A stretch of DNA of 64,000 nucleotides, taken from NCBI GenBank assembly GCA_029279945.1, contig JAJUHK010000009.1:1-64000 (forward strand), written 5' to 3'. The stretch is from Pseudidiomarina indica. Lineage in GTDB: Bacteria > Pseudomonadota > Gammaproteobacteria > Enterobacterales > Alteromonadaceae. Positions 41,114 to 51,909 of the stretch are shown here, in pieces; position 1 is the stretch's first letter; each line of letters opens with the position of its first letter. A program made the position numbers and the translations under genes. Under the pieces are notes generated by a model. It was not told where the DNA came from. It saw only the letters and a program-made list of their open reading frames with translations, and searched no databases.

Positions 41114-42973
41114 TTAAATTTCGTCTATTTTACTACCGGCTAACGCTTTGCGAATGCCTGCATCCATACGGCGTGCCGCAAACTCGGCACTGGCCTGATC
41201 AACCTCCTTGATGACCGCTTCAATGGCATCGGCGGAATCACCTTGGCGTGCTTGGCGTAATTTATTCATCGCTTGTTCAAGTGCTTCGCGCTCTGCGGCT
41301 GACAGTAACTCAGCATCTGCGGCTAAGGCACTGTCCAGTGCCACCAACACGCGGTCAGCTTCCACTTGTTGTTCACGCAACATCCGTGCCGCCATATCAT
41401 CCTTCGCATGCGTCATCGACGCGCGAATCATCTGGGTGATGTCTTCTTCACCCAAGCCATAGGATGGTTTGACTTGTACCGATGCGCTCACACCACTGGA
41501 TTTTTCCATCGCGGTAACGCTTAACAAGCCATCAGCATCCACTTGGAAGGTCACCCGAATGTGGGCGGCACCTGCGGCCATGGGCGGAATATCGGTCAAC
41601 ACGAAGCGCGCTAAGCTACGACAATCGTCTACCAATTCACGCTCGCCTTGCACCACGTGAATCATCATGGCGGTTTGGCCATCCTTGAAGGTGGTGAATT
41701 CTTGCGCTTTCGCAACGGGGATAGTGGTGTTACGTGGAATCACTTTTTCCACTAATCCCCCCATAGTTTCCAGGCCTAGCGATAACGGAATGACATCCAG
41801 CAACAGCATATCTGAGTCAGGCTTGTTGCCGGCAAGAATATCGGCTTGAATGGCGGCACCTATAGCGACGACTTGATCGGGGTCAATCGATGTGAGCGGC
41901 TCCCGCTGGAAAAATTCACCGACCAATTGCCGTACCAGCGGGACGCGGGTTGACCCACCGACCATAACCACATCGAGTACTTCGTCAGCGCTAACGCCCG
42001 CATCTTTCAACGCACGGCGGCAAGCGCTCAGGGTGCGACGCACTAAGCTGTCAATCAATTGATTAAACTGTTCGCGGGTCAACTCGATGCGCTGTGTTTG
42101 CCATTCAAGCAACGCACTGTCGGCATCGGTTAATGTTTCTTTAGCCTGTTTAGCGGCATTGATAAGCTCACGTTCTGTGCGCGCATCGACGTTATCGGCC
42201 AGTTGCCATTGTTGTTTGAGCCAGCGCACAATGGCTTGGTCAAAGTCGTCACCACCTAAGGCGCTATCACCGCCAGTGGCTAACACTTCAAACACGCCAC
42301 CTTGCAGACGCAAAATAGAAATATCAAAGGTACCGCCGCCTAAATCGTACACTGCGATAATGCCTTCGGCACCTGAATCTAAACCATAAGCCACTGCGGC
42401 AGCGGTTGGTTCGTTTAATAAGCGTAAGACATTTAGCCCAGCTATTTGCGCAGCGTCTTTCGTGCCTTGCCGTTGGGCATCATCAAAATAAGCCGGGACA
42501 GTAATAACAACACCCGTCAACTCGCCACCTAAGGCTGCTTCGGCACGTGCCGCCAGCGCGCGTAAAATATCGGCTGACACTTCCACCGCATTTTTGTCAC
42601 CGGCACTGGTGTGGAATACGGGCACACCGTTGTCGGTTTCACTCATCGAATAGGGTAAGTTGGTCACATGCTGCTGCACATCGGCAATGGTACGGCCGAT
42701 AAAACGCTTGACGGAGGAAATAATATCTTGCGTTGCTACAGAGCGGTCAGTTTGCCGGGCAATAGCATCGTAACCGACCACAGGTTGGGTGCCGCCGTAG
42801 TGGACGACGGAGGGTAACATGGCGCGATTATGTTCATCACGCAAAATAGTCGCCGAGCCACTGCGCACGCTGGCCACCAATGAATTGGTGGTTCCTAAAT
42901 CAATACCTGCTGCTAAGCGGTGTTGATGAGGGGCGGTACTCTGCCCCGGTTCGGCGATTTGTAGTAATGCCAT
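41114..42973 (-). CDS. hscA: Fe-S cluster assembly chaperone HscA
   Basis: Hsp70 motifs [40 protein letters not shown]. Confidence 0.96.
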   Translation of the reverse strand: MALLQIAEPGQSTAPHQHRLAAGIDLGTTNSLVASVRSGSATILRDEHNRAMLPSVVHYGGTQPVVGYDAIARQTDRSVATQDIISSVKRFIGRTIADVQQHVTNLPYSMSETDNGVPVFHTSAGDKNAVEVSADILRALAARAEAALGGELTGVVITVPAYFDDAQRQGTKDAAQIAGLNVLRLLNEPTAAAVAYGLDSGAEGIIAVYDLGGGTFDISILRLQGGVFEVLATGGDSALGGDDFDQAIVRWLKQQWQLADNVDARTERELINAAKQAKETLTDADSALLEWQTQRIELTREQFNQLIDSLVRRTLSACRRALKDAGVSADEVLDVVMVGGSTRVPLVRQLVGEFFQREPLTSIDPDQVVAIGAAIQADILAGNKPDSDMLLLDVIPLSLGLETMGGLVEKVIPRNTTIPVAKAQEFTTFKDGQTAMMIHVVQGERELVDDCRSLARFVLTDIPPMAAGAAHIRVTFQVDADGLLSVTAMEKSSGVSASVQVKPSYGLGEEDITQMIRASMTHAKDDMAARMLREQQVEADRVLVALDSALAADAELLSAAEREALEQAMNKLRQARQGDSADAIEAVIKEVDQASAEFAARRMDAGIRKALAGSKIDEI

Positions 42974-42982
42974 GGATTACCT

Positions 42983-43480
42983 CTAAATGATATCTTCGAT
43001 GCGCTCCAACTCATGGTGGAGTTTATGCATAAATTTTAATTTGCGTACGGTCATGGCAGCATCTTGATCTGCGTTTTGATTGAGTTGTTGCTCAAGCACC
43101 ATCTGCAAATCACGCATCTCTTCTTGCAAATCTTTATAAGCAGATTCCAGCGTGGACCAGTCTTTTATCGTGGCAATGCGCTCCCGCCATTCCATTTGCG
43201 CCATTAAGAATTCTGGATCTTGCACTGTCGTCTGTTCGTGCGCTAATTCAATGCCGCGCAGCGCCAACAAGTATTCCGCACGCGACAGCGGTGAACGCAA
43301 GGTTTGATAGGCATCGTTTAGCTGTGCCGTACGTTGCACGGCGAGCAACTTTTCCCGTTCAGTACCGTTGGCAAAGCGGTCAGGGTGCAAGGTTTGTTGC
43401 AATTTACGGTAACGCTGTTGCAATACCGCCGCATCAATATTGAATGCGGCGGGCAGATCAAAGAGTTCAAAATGATTCAT
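42983..43480 (-). CDS. hscB: Fe-S cluster assembly co-chaperone HscB
   Basis: J-domain with TLHPDRF (HPD) and C-terminal HSCB domain. Confidence 0.94.
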   Translation of the reverse strand: MNHFELFDLPAAFNIDAAVLQQRYRKLQQTLHPDRFANGTEREKLLAVQRTAQLNDAYQTLRSPLSRAEYLLALRGIELAHEQTTVQDPEFLMAQMEWRERIATIKDWSTLESAYKDLQEEMRDLQMVLEQQLNQNADQDAAMTVRKLKFMHKLHHELERIEDII

Positions 43481-43507
43481 GACTTACCTAATGCCATTCA
43501 GGCGTTG

Positions 43508-43831
43508 TTAGACGTTGAAGCTTTCGCCACAACCACACTCACCTTTGGCGTTTGGATTACGAAACTCGAAGCCTTCATTGAGCCCCTCTTTGACGAAATC
43601 GATTTCAGTGCCATCAAGGTAGACTAAGCTTTTGCCATCAACAATGATATTGATACCTTTGTCTTCAATGACAGTGTCGGTTTCGTCAATTTCGTCCACG
43701 AATTCCATTACGTACGCCAAGCCTGAACAGCCCGTTGTTTTAACACCTAAGCGGATACCGATGCCTTTGCCTCGTTGTTCTAAGAACTTACGCGCACGCG
43801 TGGCAGCTGCTTCAGTCATGGTAATTGCCAT
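43508..43831 (-). CDS. iscA: Fe-S cluster assembly protein IscA
   Basis: [30 protein letters not shown]. Confidence 0.96.
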   Translation of the reverse strand: MAITMTEAAATRARKFLEQRGKGIGIRLGVKTTGCSGLAYVMEFVDEIDETDTVIEDKGINIIVDGKSLVYLDGTEIDFVKEGLNEGFEFRNPNAKGECGCGESFNV

Positions 43832-43843
43832 CTGCTAACCCAA

Positions 43844-44230
43844 TTAACTTGCTTGTTTTTTGTTACGGTAATCAGCGATTGCTGCTTTGATTGCATCTTC
43901 TGCCAAAATTGAGCAGTGGATTTTTACTGGCGGTAACGCCAGCTCTTCAGCAATCTCGGTATTTTTCAATTGCTCGGCTTCTTCGACGGTTTTGCCTTTT
44001 ACCCACTCCGTGACCAATGAACTCGAAGCAATGGCTGAACCACACCCGTAGGTTTTGAACCGTGCATCTTCAATGACACCGTCGTCATTGATTTTCAATT
44101 GGAGACGCATCACGTCACCACAAGCTGGCGCACCAACCATACCGGTTGCTACATTGGGATCATCTTTATCAAACGCACCCACGTTACGTGGATTTTCATA
44201 ATGGTCGATTACTTTGTCACTGTATGCCAT
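43844..44230 (-). CDS. iscU: Fe-S cluster scaffold IscU
   Basis: VGAPACGDVMRLQLKI; LPPVKIHCSILAEDAI. Confidence 0.97.
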   Translation of the reverse strand: MAYSDKVIDHYENPRNVGAFDKDDPNVATGMVGAPACGDVMRLQLKINDDGVIEDARFKTYGCGSAIASSSLVTEWVKGKTVEEAEQLKNTEIAEELALPPVKIHCSILAEDAIKAAIADYRNKKQAS

Positions 44231-44245
44231 AACCTGTTACCTCTC

Positions 44246-45463
44246 TTAATGTGCCACCCACTCGACCTTGCTCAGGTCGATGCCTTCTTTATACATGTCC
44301 CAAAGGGGTGACATGTCGCGCAAACGGCCAATCGATAGATTGATTTGCTTGATGGCGTGGTCAATATCAGCTTCTGTCGTAAACCGGCCAAAGCTAAAAC
44401 GAATGGAACTGTGCGCTAACTCGTCGTCACGACCGAGGGCGCGTAACACATACGATGGCTCTAAGCTCGCCGACGTACATGCGGAACCTGATGACACGGC
44501 TAAATCTTTCAACGCCATAATCAGGCTTTCTCCTTCAACGTAGTTAAAGCTCACGTTGAAAATGTTCGGTACGCTGTGGGTTTGACTGCCGTTCACATAC
44601 ACTTCTTCAATATCTTTAATGCCGTTCCAAAGACGCTCACGTAACTTCTTGAAGTGTTCTTGGTCCGCCGCCATTTCTGCTTTGGCGATACGCGCAGCTT
44701 CACCGAAGCCTACAATTTGATGGGTCGCTAAAGTCCCTGAACGCATCCCACGCTCATGACCACCACCGTGCATTTGAGCATTCAAACGAACCCGTGGTTT
44801 ACGGCGTACGTACAATGCGCCAATGCCTTTCGGGCCATACATTTTGTGCGCTGAAATACTAAACAAATCAATCGGCATAGTCGCCATATCGACCGGGATC
44901 TTGCCCGTGCTTTGTGCGCCATCGACATGGAAAATGGTGCCATTCTCACGACATAAGTTGCCGATCGTTATGATATCTTGCACCACGCCAATTTCGTTAT
45001 TCACGTGCATCACGCTCACTAACACGGTGTCGGGGCGTAGCGCGGCCTTGAATACGTCAAGGTCAATTAAACCGTCACTTTTCACATCTAAGTAGGTGAC
45101 TTCATAGCCCTGGCGCTCCATTTCGCGGCAAGTATCAAGCACTGCTTTGTGCTCGGTTTTCACCGTGATAATGTGCTTGCCTTTCTTGTTGTAAAACTGT
45201 GCCGCACCTTTAATCGCAAGGTTGTCTGACTCAGTTGCGCCAGAAGTGAAAACAATTTCACGAGGATCAGCATTGATTAAATCAGCAATGTGGTTACGTG
45301 CGATATCCACCGCTTCTTCAGCTTGCCAGCCAAAGCGGTGTGAACGTGATGCCGGGTTACCGAACTGCCCATCGATGGTCAGATACTGCATCATTTTTTC
45401 AGCAACCCGCGGATCAGCCGGGGTGGTTGCTGCGTAATCTAAATAAATCGGTAATTTCATCAA
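44246..45463 (-). CDS. iscS: Cysteine desulfurase IscS
   Basis: [59 protein letters not shown]. Confidence 0.97.
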   Translation of the reverse strand: MMKLPIYLDYAATTPADPRVAEKMMQYLTIDGQFGNPASRSHRFGWQAEEAVDIARNHIADLINADPREIVFTSGATESDNLAIKGAAQFYNKKGKHIITVKTEHKAVLDTCREMERQGYEVTYLDVKSDGLIDLDVFKAALRPDTVLVSVMHVNNEIGVVQDIITIGNLCRENGTIFHVDGAQSTGKIPVDMATMPIDLFSISAHKMYGPKGIGALYVRRKPRVRLNAQMHGGGHERGMRSGTLATHQIVGFGEAARIAKAEMAADQEHFKKLRERLWNGIKDIEEVYVNGSQTHSVPNIFNVSFNYVEGESLIMALKDLAVSSGSACTSASLEPSYVLRALGRDDELAHSSIRFSFGRFTTEADIDHAIKQINLSIGRLRDMSPLWDMYKEGIDLSKVEWVAH

Positions 45464-45485
45464 GCTACTCCTCTTGCCAGACTGC

Positions 45486-45968
45486 TTACTGGCTCAATGC
45501 AATTTGGTTCTCGCGTTTTTTCTGCTCGGCTAAATGTTGGCTTTGCCGTTTCGCGACAATCGCCACATCTTCTTGCTGAACTAATTCAGCGAGACTGATA
45601 CTGGCGAGAAAATCTTCAATACGTTCACTTAAGCCGGTCCACAATGAGTGGGTTAAACACCGGGCGCCACCCTGACAATCGCCTTTACCTTGGCAACGGG
45701 TGGCATCAAAGCTTTCATCCACGGCTTGAATCACCGCGCTGATGGAAATGTGTTGTGGTTCTAGCCCTAAGCGATATCCGCCACCTGGGCCTCGAACACT
45801 ACTGACCAACCCTTGCTTACGCAACCGCGCAAACAATTGCTCTAAGTAGCTCAGGGAGATACCTTGGCGTTCTGAAATATCAGCCAAAGGTACTGGTCCT
45901 TGTTCTGTGTGTAGCGCTACATCAATCATTGCAGTAACTGCATAGCGGCCTTTTGAGGTTAAGCGCAT
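45486..45968 (-). CDS. iscR: Fe-S cluster assembly transcriptional regulator IscR
   Basis: Rrf2 family, [21 protein letters not shown]-x5-C-x7-C motif [19 protein letters not shown]. Confidence 0.96.
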   Translation of the reverse strand: MRLTSKGRYAVTAMIDVALHTEQGPVPLADISERQGISLSYLEQLFARLRKQGLVSSVRGPGGGYRLGLEPQHISISAVIQAVDESFDATRCQGKGDCQGGARCLTHSLWTGLSERIEDFLASISLAELVQQEDVAIVAKRQSQHLAEQKKRENQIALSQ

Positions 45969-46004
45969 AGCGATGCCTCCAATTAGTTAGGCCTTTATTT
46001 TGTC

Positions 46005-46029
46005 ATTCCCGACTAATTTAGTCAACTAT
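46005..46029 (-). promoter_or_regulatory. IscR Type 1-like binding site in the iscR promoter
   Basis: Minus strand ATAGTTGACTAAATTAGTCGGGAAT, close to the Type 1 consensus ATASYYGACTRWWWYAGTCRRSTAT, upstream of iscR. Confidence 0.75.
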
Positions 46030-46053
46030 TATTCACGGCAATAATCGATAGCC

Positions 46054-46782
46054 TTAATCGGATTTTGTGCGGATCTTTTTGTCGATGGAGGTTAGTATTC
46101 CGCGCAAAATATTTAGCTCAGTGATTTCCGGGCGAGCGCGGCTAAATAAGCGTCGCAGCTTGGTCATAACCTGCCCTGGGTGGTTTTTAATAATGAACCC
46201 AGTGGTCGCCAACGTCGTTTCTAAGTGGGTGTAAAACCGCTCCATGTCGTCCGCTGGTGGATAGAGTACGGTGCTCGCTTGCGGCTGTTCATTGGCCTCA
46301 AGATATTGCATGCGAATCTCATAAGCTAATGTTTGGACTGCCATGGCCAGATTCAAGGAGCTGTAATCTGGATTGGTTGGAATATGCACGTGGTGCGTGC
46401 ATTGATGTAATTCGGCATTGGTTAGCCCACTACTTTCACGGCCAAACACCAATGCGATGGGGTAATTAGGCGCTTCTGCCAATACTTGTGCCGCAGCTTG
46501 GCGCGGGCCTAGCAGGGGCCAATCGAGCGTGCGGTTGCGCGCACTGGTACCGATCACCAAGCCACAATCACCAATAGCTTCTGCTAAGGTATTGACTTGC
46601 TTGGCGCCATACAACACATCGGTTGCGCCAGCGGCTAACGCTGACGCATGACTATCGGGGGCATGCACTGGGTTCACTAAATACAACTGGCTAAACCCCA
46701 TGGTTTTCATTGCGCGTGCCACCGACCCTATGTTGCCGGTGTGGCTGGTGTTAACCAGCACTATTCGAACCCGATCTAACAT
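46054..46782 (-). CDS. trmJ: tRNA (cytidine/uridine-2'-O-)-methyltransferase TrmJ
   Basis: [54 protein letters not shown]; start moved to the internal ATG. Confidence 0.95.
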   Translation of the reverse strand: MLDRVRIVLVNTSHTGNIGSVARAMKTMGFSQLYLVNPVHAPDSHASALAAGATDVLYGAKQVNTLAEAIGDCGLVIGTSARNRTLDWPLLGPRQAAAQVLAEAPNYPIALVFGRESSGLTNAELHQCTHHVHIPTNPDYSSLNLAMAVQTLAYEIRMQYLEANEQPQASTVLYPPADDMERFYTHLETTLATTGFIIKNHPGQVMTKLRRLFSRARPEITELNILRGILTSIDKKIRTKSD

Positions 46783-46783
46783 C

Positions 46784-47584
46784 TTAACGTAACGACTCTG
46801 GGAGTTTTTCTTTGGCGACCTGCAACAAATGTTGCACCACTTTCGCACTGCCTGCCACCACGTGGCCGCTGGTCATGAAGCTATGACCGCCACCGAAATC
46901 AGTGACAATGGCGCCGGCTTCACGAGCAATCAGTTGCCCTGCGGCGATATCCCACGGCTGCAGGCTAAACTCCCAATACCCATCCATACGCCCGTTCGCC
47001 ACATAAGCCAAGTCCAGCGCTGCTGAACCGGCACGGCGCATATCACCAGTAAACTGAAATAATTCAGTAAACAACGCAGTGTAATCTGCCATTAAATCTT
47101 TGCGTTTAAAGGGGAAGCCAGTGGCTAGTAAAGCTCCGCTGAGATCTTTATGTTTGCTCGCCCGAATCCGTTTGCCATTGAGCTGCGCGCCTTGGCCACG
47201 GCTGGCGGTAAATAACTCTTCGCGTAATGGGTCGTAAATGACGCCGACTTGCACTACACCTTTATAGGCATAAGCGATGGAGATAGCGAAATGAGGGATA
47301 CCACGCACGTAATTGGTCGTGCCATCCAATGGGTCAATAATCCATTGGTGGTCATTGTCACGCCCTGTGGTCAGGCCACTTTCTTCAGCCATGATCGCGT
47401 GATCGGGATAAGTTTTGCGAATGACACTGATAATCGCTTGCTCCGCAGCATGGTCAATTTCGCTCACGAAATCGTTTTGGCTTTTTGCGGTTACATTGAG
47501 GTCAACCTCAACGCCAAAGCTTTTGACTAAAATTTTACCGGCCGCACGCGCTGCGCGCACCGCTATGTTTAACATCGGATGCAT
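46784..47584 (-). CDS. suhB: Inositol-1-monophosphatase SuhB
   Basis: EESG...[46 protein letters not shown]. Confidence 0.95.
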   Translation of the reverse strand: MHPMLNIAVRAARAAGKILVKSFGVEVDLNVTAKSQNDFVSEIDHAAEQAIISVIRKTYPDHAIMAEESGLTTGRDNDHQWIIDPLDGTTNYVRGIPHFAISIAYAYKGVVQVGVIYDPLREELFTASRGQGAQLNGKRIRASKHKDLSGALLATGFPFKRKDLMADYTALFTELFQFTGDMRRAGSAALDLAYVANGRMDGYWEFSLQPWDIAAGQLIAREAGAIVTDFGGGHSFMTSGHVVAGSAKVVQHLLQVAKEKLPESLR

Positions 47585-47742
47585 ACCAATTACCTGTGCT
47601 GTGAAAGAACTATTTTAATGGGCGCGAATTATACGTTTTTTAAGGGCATTCATGCAAGTGTTCACTTTTCCACCAAGTCGTGTTATAAGAATGATGCTCG
47701 ATGCATCGAATTACAACAATAATCAAACAGCCGGAGGGTCCT

Positions 47743-47910
47743 ATGGATCATTCAGAAGAGCTTAAGCAAGTTGCATCCAAATCAAGTAAGAAGTCTTCAG
47801 CAGGCAAATGGCGTGAAATTGAACTGCTGAAAGAAAAGTATCGCTTACGCGAAGAACTCCAAGATATCGACTTCGATTTCGACGCCGAACTCGACGACCT
47901 CGATTTTTAA
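47743..47910 (+). CDS. DUF3545-family small protein
   Basis: [65 protein letters not shown] before ATG at 47743. Confidence 0.75.
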   Translation: MDHSEELKQVASKSSKKSSAGKWREIELLKEKYRLREELQDIDFDFDAELDDLDF

Positions 47911-48560
47911 AAGCGAATCATCTCCTTGCCCTGTGCGACGAGCAGTTCGTTCGTACGGCGGAAGTGACCGGCGGTAAGGAAGCCTCGGTGCGCTGATAGG
48001 GGCGAGGGATGAACTGTCTCCAACACGTGATGGCGCTCGCGATCAATGAGCGCCCCTTTTTTCTGTGCGTGTGCGCCCCATAACAGGAACACTATTCCTT
48101 CGCAGTGCGCGTTAATTCGTGCTATCACAGTATCGGTAAATTGCTCCCAACCCCAAGCGGCATGTGAATGCGCCCGTCCTTGTTCCACCGTGAGTACGGT
48201 ATTAAGGAGCAACACACCCTGTGCGGCCCAATGGCTTAAATCTCCCGATGCTGGGATCTGATAATCGGGGTAATCGTGTTGGATGGCTTTGAAAATATTG
48301 CGTAACGATGGTGGATGTGAAACCCCAGCCGGCACAGAGAAGCATAACCCATGCGCTTGCCCCGGCCCGTGATATGGGTCTTGGCCGAGAATAACGACGC
48401 GCAACTGCTGCAATGGTGTAGCACGAAACGCCGCAAAGACTTGCTCTTGCGGTGGATAGATTATTTTCCCTTGCGCGCGCTCATGCGCCACCCGCTGTAG
48501 CAGTTGTTGAAAATAAGGTTGTTGTTTCTCGGCACCGAGAACATCCGTCCAACTGAGCAT
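47907..48560 (-). CDS. ung: Uracil-DNA glycosylase
   Basis: [46 protein letters not shown]. Confidence 0.97.
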   Translation of the reverse strand: MLSWTDVLGAEKQQPYFQQLLQRVAHERAQGKIIYPPQEQVFAAFRATPLQQLRVVILGQDPYHGPGQAHGLCFSVPAGVSHPPSLRNIFKAIQHDYPDYQIPASGDLSHWAAQGVLLLNTVLTVEQGRAHSHAAWGWEQFTDTVIARINAHCEGIVFLLWGAHAQKKGALIDRERHHVLETVHPSPLSAHRGFLTAGHFRRTNELLVAQGKEMIRF

Positions 48561-48621
48561 GTCATGTCACCTGTGGTATAATCCGTTGATAACTCCCATA
48601 ATACGGAAACTTATCACACAA

Positions 48622-49755
48622 ATGAATGCTACCAAGAAAGTTCGTGTGCTCCATTTTGTCACCGGAGGTTTTTCTGGGGGCGCCACACAAGTCGCTTTAG
48701 GCTTAGTGCGAGCGGGCATGGCATCAAACAACCAAGAACCCCTCCTGGTGCTACGCAAGAAAGCACATGGCGATCAACAGCGCGTACGCGAACTCAGCGC
48801 TGAAGGGGTACCGCTACAGCAAGTCAATAATTGGACGCATCTTTCCACTATCCTTGAGCTCGCCGCAGTGTGTCGGAAGTTCCAACCCGACGTCGTTCTT
48901 GCACACGGCTATAGTGAGCACCTATGGGGTCGCTACGCGGCTTTATTAGCCAAAGTTCCGGTCATTGTGCAGGTCGAGCACAATACCAAGGAACGCTATA
49001 GCAACTGGCGACTCAAGCAGTCCCGTTGGCTGGCTCAACATACCGATAAGATCATTGGCTGCTCAGAAGGTGTGCGCACCGTACTGCTCCAGCAAGGGCT
49101 CCCCGCCGACAAATGTATTGCCATTCCCAACGGCATTAACCTGCAACCCTTTGTCCCACCACCGCCATCTTGGTCGCAGCGGTTGCCCAAAGTACTCATG
49201 GTGGCTCGTATTGCCAAGCAAAAAGACCATGCCACCTTGATTTTGGCGATCGCGCGCTTGCGCCAGCAAGGGATTGAATTACCGCTCACCTTGGTTGGTA
49301 AAGGGAAAGCGCGAGTGGTTAAGCGCTTACAACGGCTGTGTCACGAACTCGGTGTGAATGATTTAGTTCACTGGCTGGGGTATTCCAATCAGGTGCCGCA
49401 ACTATTAGCAGAGCATAAGTATTTTGTGCAATGCACGCATTATGAAGGCATGCCATTGACCTTATTAGAAGCAATGGCAGCGGGTTGTGCAGTGATTGGC
49501 AGTGCGGTTCCTGGGGTACAGGAGGTGCTGGCTGAGCAATCCATCGGTTTACTCCATAAGCATAGTGATGCCGACCATTTGGCGAGCCAATTGCGTTACT
49601 TGCTGGAACACGATGATGAAGCAGCGTCGATGGCTGCGCAGGCGCGCGAACATGCCTTTGCCCATCACAGCAAAGAATTAATGAATGAACGTTATGAACG
49701 TTTGTTGCTGGAATTGGTGGCGCGCCGTAACAACGCGCCACCGCAACTGGATTAA
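48622..49755 (+). CDS. Glycosyltransferase family 4 (GT-B)
   Basis: MNATKKVRVLHFVTGGFSGGATQVALGL; HYEGMPLTLLEAMAAGCAVIGSAVPGVQEVL. Confidence 0.9.
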   Translation: MNATKKVRVLHFVTGGFSGGATQVALGLVRAGMASNNQEPLLVLRKKAHGDQQRVRELSAEGVPLQQVNNWTHLSTILELAAVCRKFQPDVVLAHGYSEHLWGRYAALLAKVPVIVQVEHNTKERYSNWRLKQSRWLAQHTDKIIGCSEGVRTVLLQQGLPADKCIAIPNGINLQPFVPPPPSWSQRLPKVLMVARIAKQKDHATLILAIARLRQQGIELPLTLVGKGKARVVKRLQRLCHELGVNDLVHWLGYSNQVPQLLAEHKYFVQCTHYEGMPLTLLEAMAAGCAVIGSAVPGVQEVLAEQSIGLLHKHSDADHLASQLRYLLEHDDEAASMAAQAREHAFAHHSKELMNERYERLLLELVARRNNAPPQLD

Positions 49756-51776
49756 TGCTGATTAAACCAATGTAAGATGTAAGCTACTTTCGCCATCAGA
49801 TTCGATGGACGATTGGCAATCCCGTGCGGGGCATCAGGTACCCGCACCATCGCCGTTTTTACCCCAGCCAGTTTCAGTGCCTGATAATATTGCTCAGTTT
49901 CTGAAATTGGCGTGCGATAATCAGCCTCACCGGTAAGTAACATGGTCGGTGTTTTCACTTGGCCGACATAGCTAATCGGTGAATACTTCATGTAGTGTTC
50001 TTGGTGCTCCCATGGCTTACCTGGGAACCAGTACTTACTGAAGTAATTATAACTATCAGCAGTGAGGACAAAGCTGTACCAGTTGATCACTGGCTTCGCC
50101 ACTACTGCTGCCGCAAAGCGATCGGTATGCGATACCGTCCAAGCGGTCAACACACCGCCACCACTCCCGCCGGTGACATACAAGCGTTGTTCGTCAATAA
50201 AGCCTTTTGCAATGACGGCGTCGACCCCATCCATTAAATCGGTGAAATCCTTGCTCGGGTAATTATGATGAATCTCTTGTGCAAACTTTTCTCCATAGCT
50301 GGTACTGCCGCGCGGGTTGGTATACAGCACTACATAACCATTTGCTGCCATCAACTGAATTTCAGCGGCAAAAGAACCTGCGTACGCAGTATGCGGGCCA
50401 CCATGAATTTCTAAAATTAGCGGGTACTTTTGCTTAGGATCAAAGTTCGGCGGATACACCACCCACCCATGCACTTTGTAGTCGCCATGACGTGAGTCAT
50501 ACCAAATCTCTTCCACCCGCCCTAACTGCTTGTGCGCTAACGCATCTTCGTTCAGATAGGTTAGTTGGCGGGTGGCGGTGCCTGCTTGTAGCACGAGATC
50601 TGCCGGCCGATAAGGGTGCGCGAGGGTATACACCAAATCACCGTGTTTGCTTACGTCAAAGGTACCACCGCTGTATGGGCGTGTATAACTCAAGCCACCC
50701 ATAGCGTCGGTTAATTCACGGCGTTCTCCGGTGAGGGCTTGGTAGGCAATGACACCTTTCCCTTCACGGTCATAGCTGTAATACAGGCCTTTGCTATCGG
50801 CCGACCATTTGATGCTTGATACTGCATAGTCGAGGTCAGCCGTCATTAGCGTTGGGCTACCTTTACCATCTAAGTCCATCACGTACAAATGCGTGAGCTG
50901 ATAACTCATGTAGTTATCGTCATACCCCAACCAAGCTATCTTCTTACCATCTGGGCTGACTTGCGGTGAACGATCGGGGCCGTTGCGGTCAGTTAATTGC
51001 ACGATAGTGCCATCGTCAACGCTCACTTGGTACAGTTCAGAGTTATTAGGTTGCTGGAAAGCGTCAGCACGGCGGTTGGCTGAGAAAATAAGGTGCTTGC
51101 TGTCACCGGTCCAAGTGAGTTGGCCACCATGATGGAACTCATCCCGAGTGAGTTGCCGTGGGGTCCCCCCTGACGCAGGCATCACGTAGATTTGGGTGTA
51201 GCCATCTTCGGCATAGCCAGCGCCATCAAAGCGATAGTTATCTTTCTCAATGTACTTGGCTGGTTCAGCCCAGTTTGCACCTTTGGGTTTGCCGGGCAAG
51301 CTAACTGGTGCAGGCTTTGATTGTGGAGTGAACATGGTGAATGCCAACCAATTACCATCTGGCGACCAGCTCAGGTTGCTTGGGGCGCCCGTTAACCGTG
51401 TCATCGGTGCATGGTCTCGGGTATCCGTCCAATACAAATGAATTTGGTTGCTCCCGGTGCGGTTAGATACGAAAGCCAACACGCTACCATCAGGGGACCA
51501 GGTCGGTGAATGGTCGTTCGCAACACCGCCAGTTAATGGCCGCATATCGCCTTGATGATCGACTCGCCAAAGATTCCCCAAGCGGCGGTCACTCATAATA
51601 TCCATGTAGTTACGGACAAAAACAGTGTAACTCCCATCGGGGTGCACGGCCGGTTGGGATGCGTATTCCAATTGGAACACATCATCAAGTTGGAACAGGT
51701 TGTGCTGCTCGGCACTGGTATTCGCGACGACACTGCTGGTCGCTAACACCATCATGAATGGCAACAATCTCTTCAT
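49752..51776 (-). CDS. S9 family prolyl-oligopeptidase-like peptidase
   Basis: Signal peptide, WD40-like PD40 repeats, YVTGGSGGGVLTAWTVSHTDRF (GGSGGG nucleophile), DAPHGI. Confidence 0.92.
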   Translation of the reverse strand: MKRLLPFMMVLATSSVVANTSAEQHNLFQLDDVFQLEYASQPAVHPDGSYTVFVRNYMDIMSDRRLGNLWRVDHQGDMRPLTGGVANDHSPTWSPDGSVLAFVSNRTGSNQIHLYWTDTRDHAPMTRLTGAPSNLSWSPDGNWLAFTMFTPQSKPAPVSLPGKPKGANWAEPAKYIEKDNYRFDGAGYAEDGYTQIYVMPASGGTPRQLTRDEFHHGGQLTWTGDSKHLIFSANRRADAFQQPNNSELYQVSVDDGTIVQLTDRNGPDRSPQVSPDGKKIAWLGYDDNYMSYQLTHLYVMDLDGKGSPTLMTADLDYAVSSIKWSADSKGLYYSYDREGKGVIAYQALTGERRELTDAMGGLSYTRPYSGGTFDVSKHGDLVYTLAHPYRPADLVLQAGTATRQLTYLNEDALAHKQLGRVEEIWYDSRHGDYKVHGWVVYPPNFDPKQKYPLILEIHGGPHTAYAGSFAAEIQLMAANGYVVLYTNPRGSTSYGEKFAQEIHHNYPSKDFTDLMDGVDAVIAKGFIDEQRLYVTGGSGGGVLTAWTVSHTDRFAAAVVAKPVINWYSFVLTADSYNYFSKYWFPGKPWEHQEHYMKYSPISYVGQVKTPTMLLTGEADYRTPISETEQYYQALKLAGVKTAMVRVPDAPHGIANRPSNLMAKVAYILHWFNQH

Positions 51777-51865
51777 GGTGAATATCCTTGTTGGTTATTA
51801 TGTTAGCATTAAAGCTACTATCGGAAATCTATACGCAAAGATCATGTGGGACGCGACTAATGGTA

Positions 51866-51894
51866 AAAAAAAACCGCCGTAATGGCGGTTTTTT
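51866..51894 (-). terminator. Rho-independent terminator downstream of the DUF1302 gene
   Basis: AAAAAAAAACCGCCGTAATGGCGGTTTTTT hairpin. Confidence 0.85.
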
Positions 51895-51909
51895 AACAAT
51901 GTCATTCGC

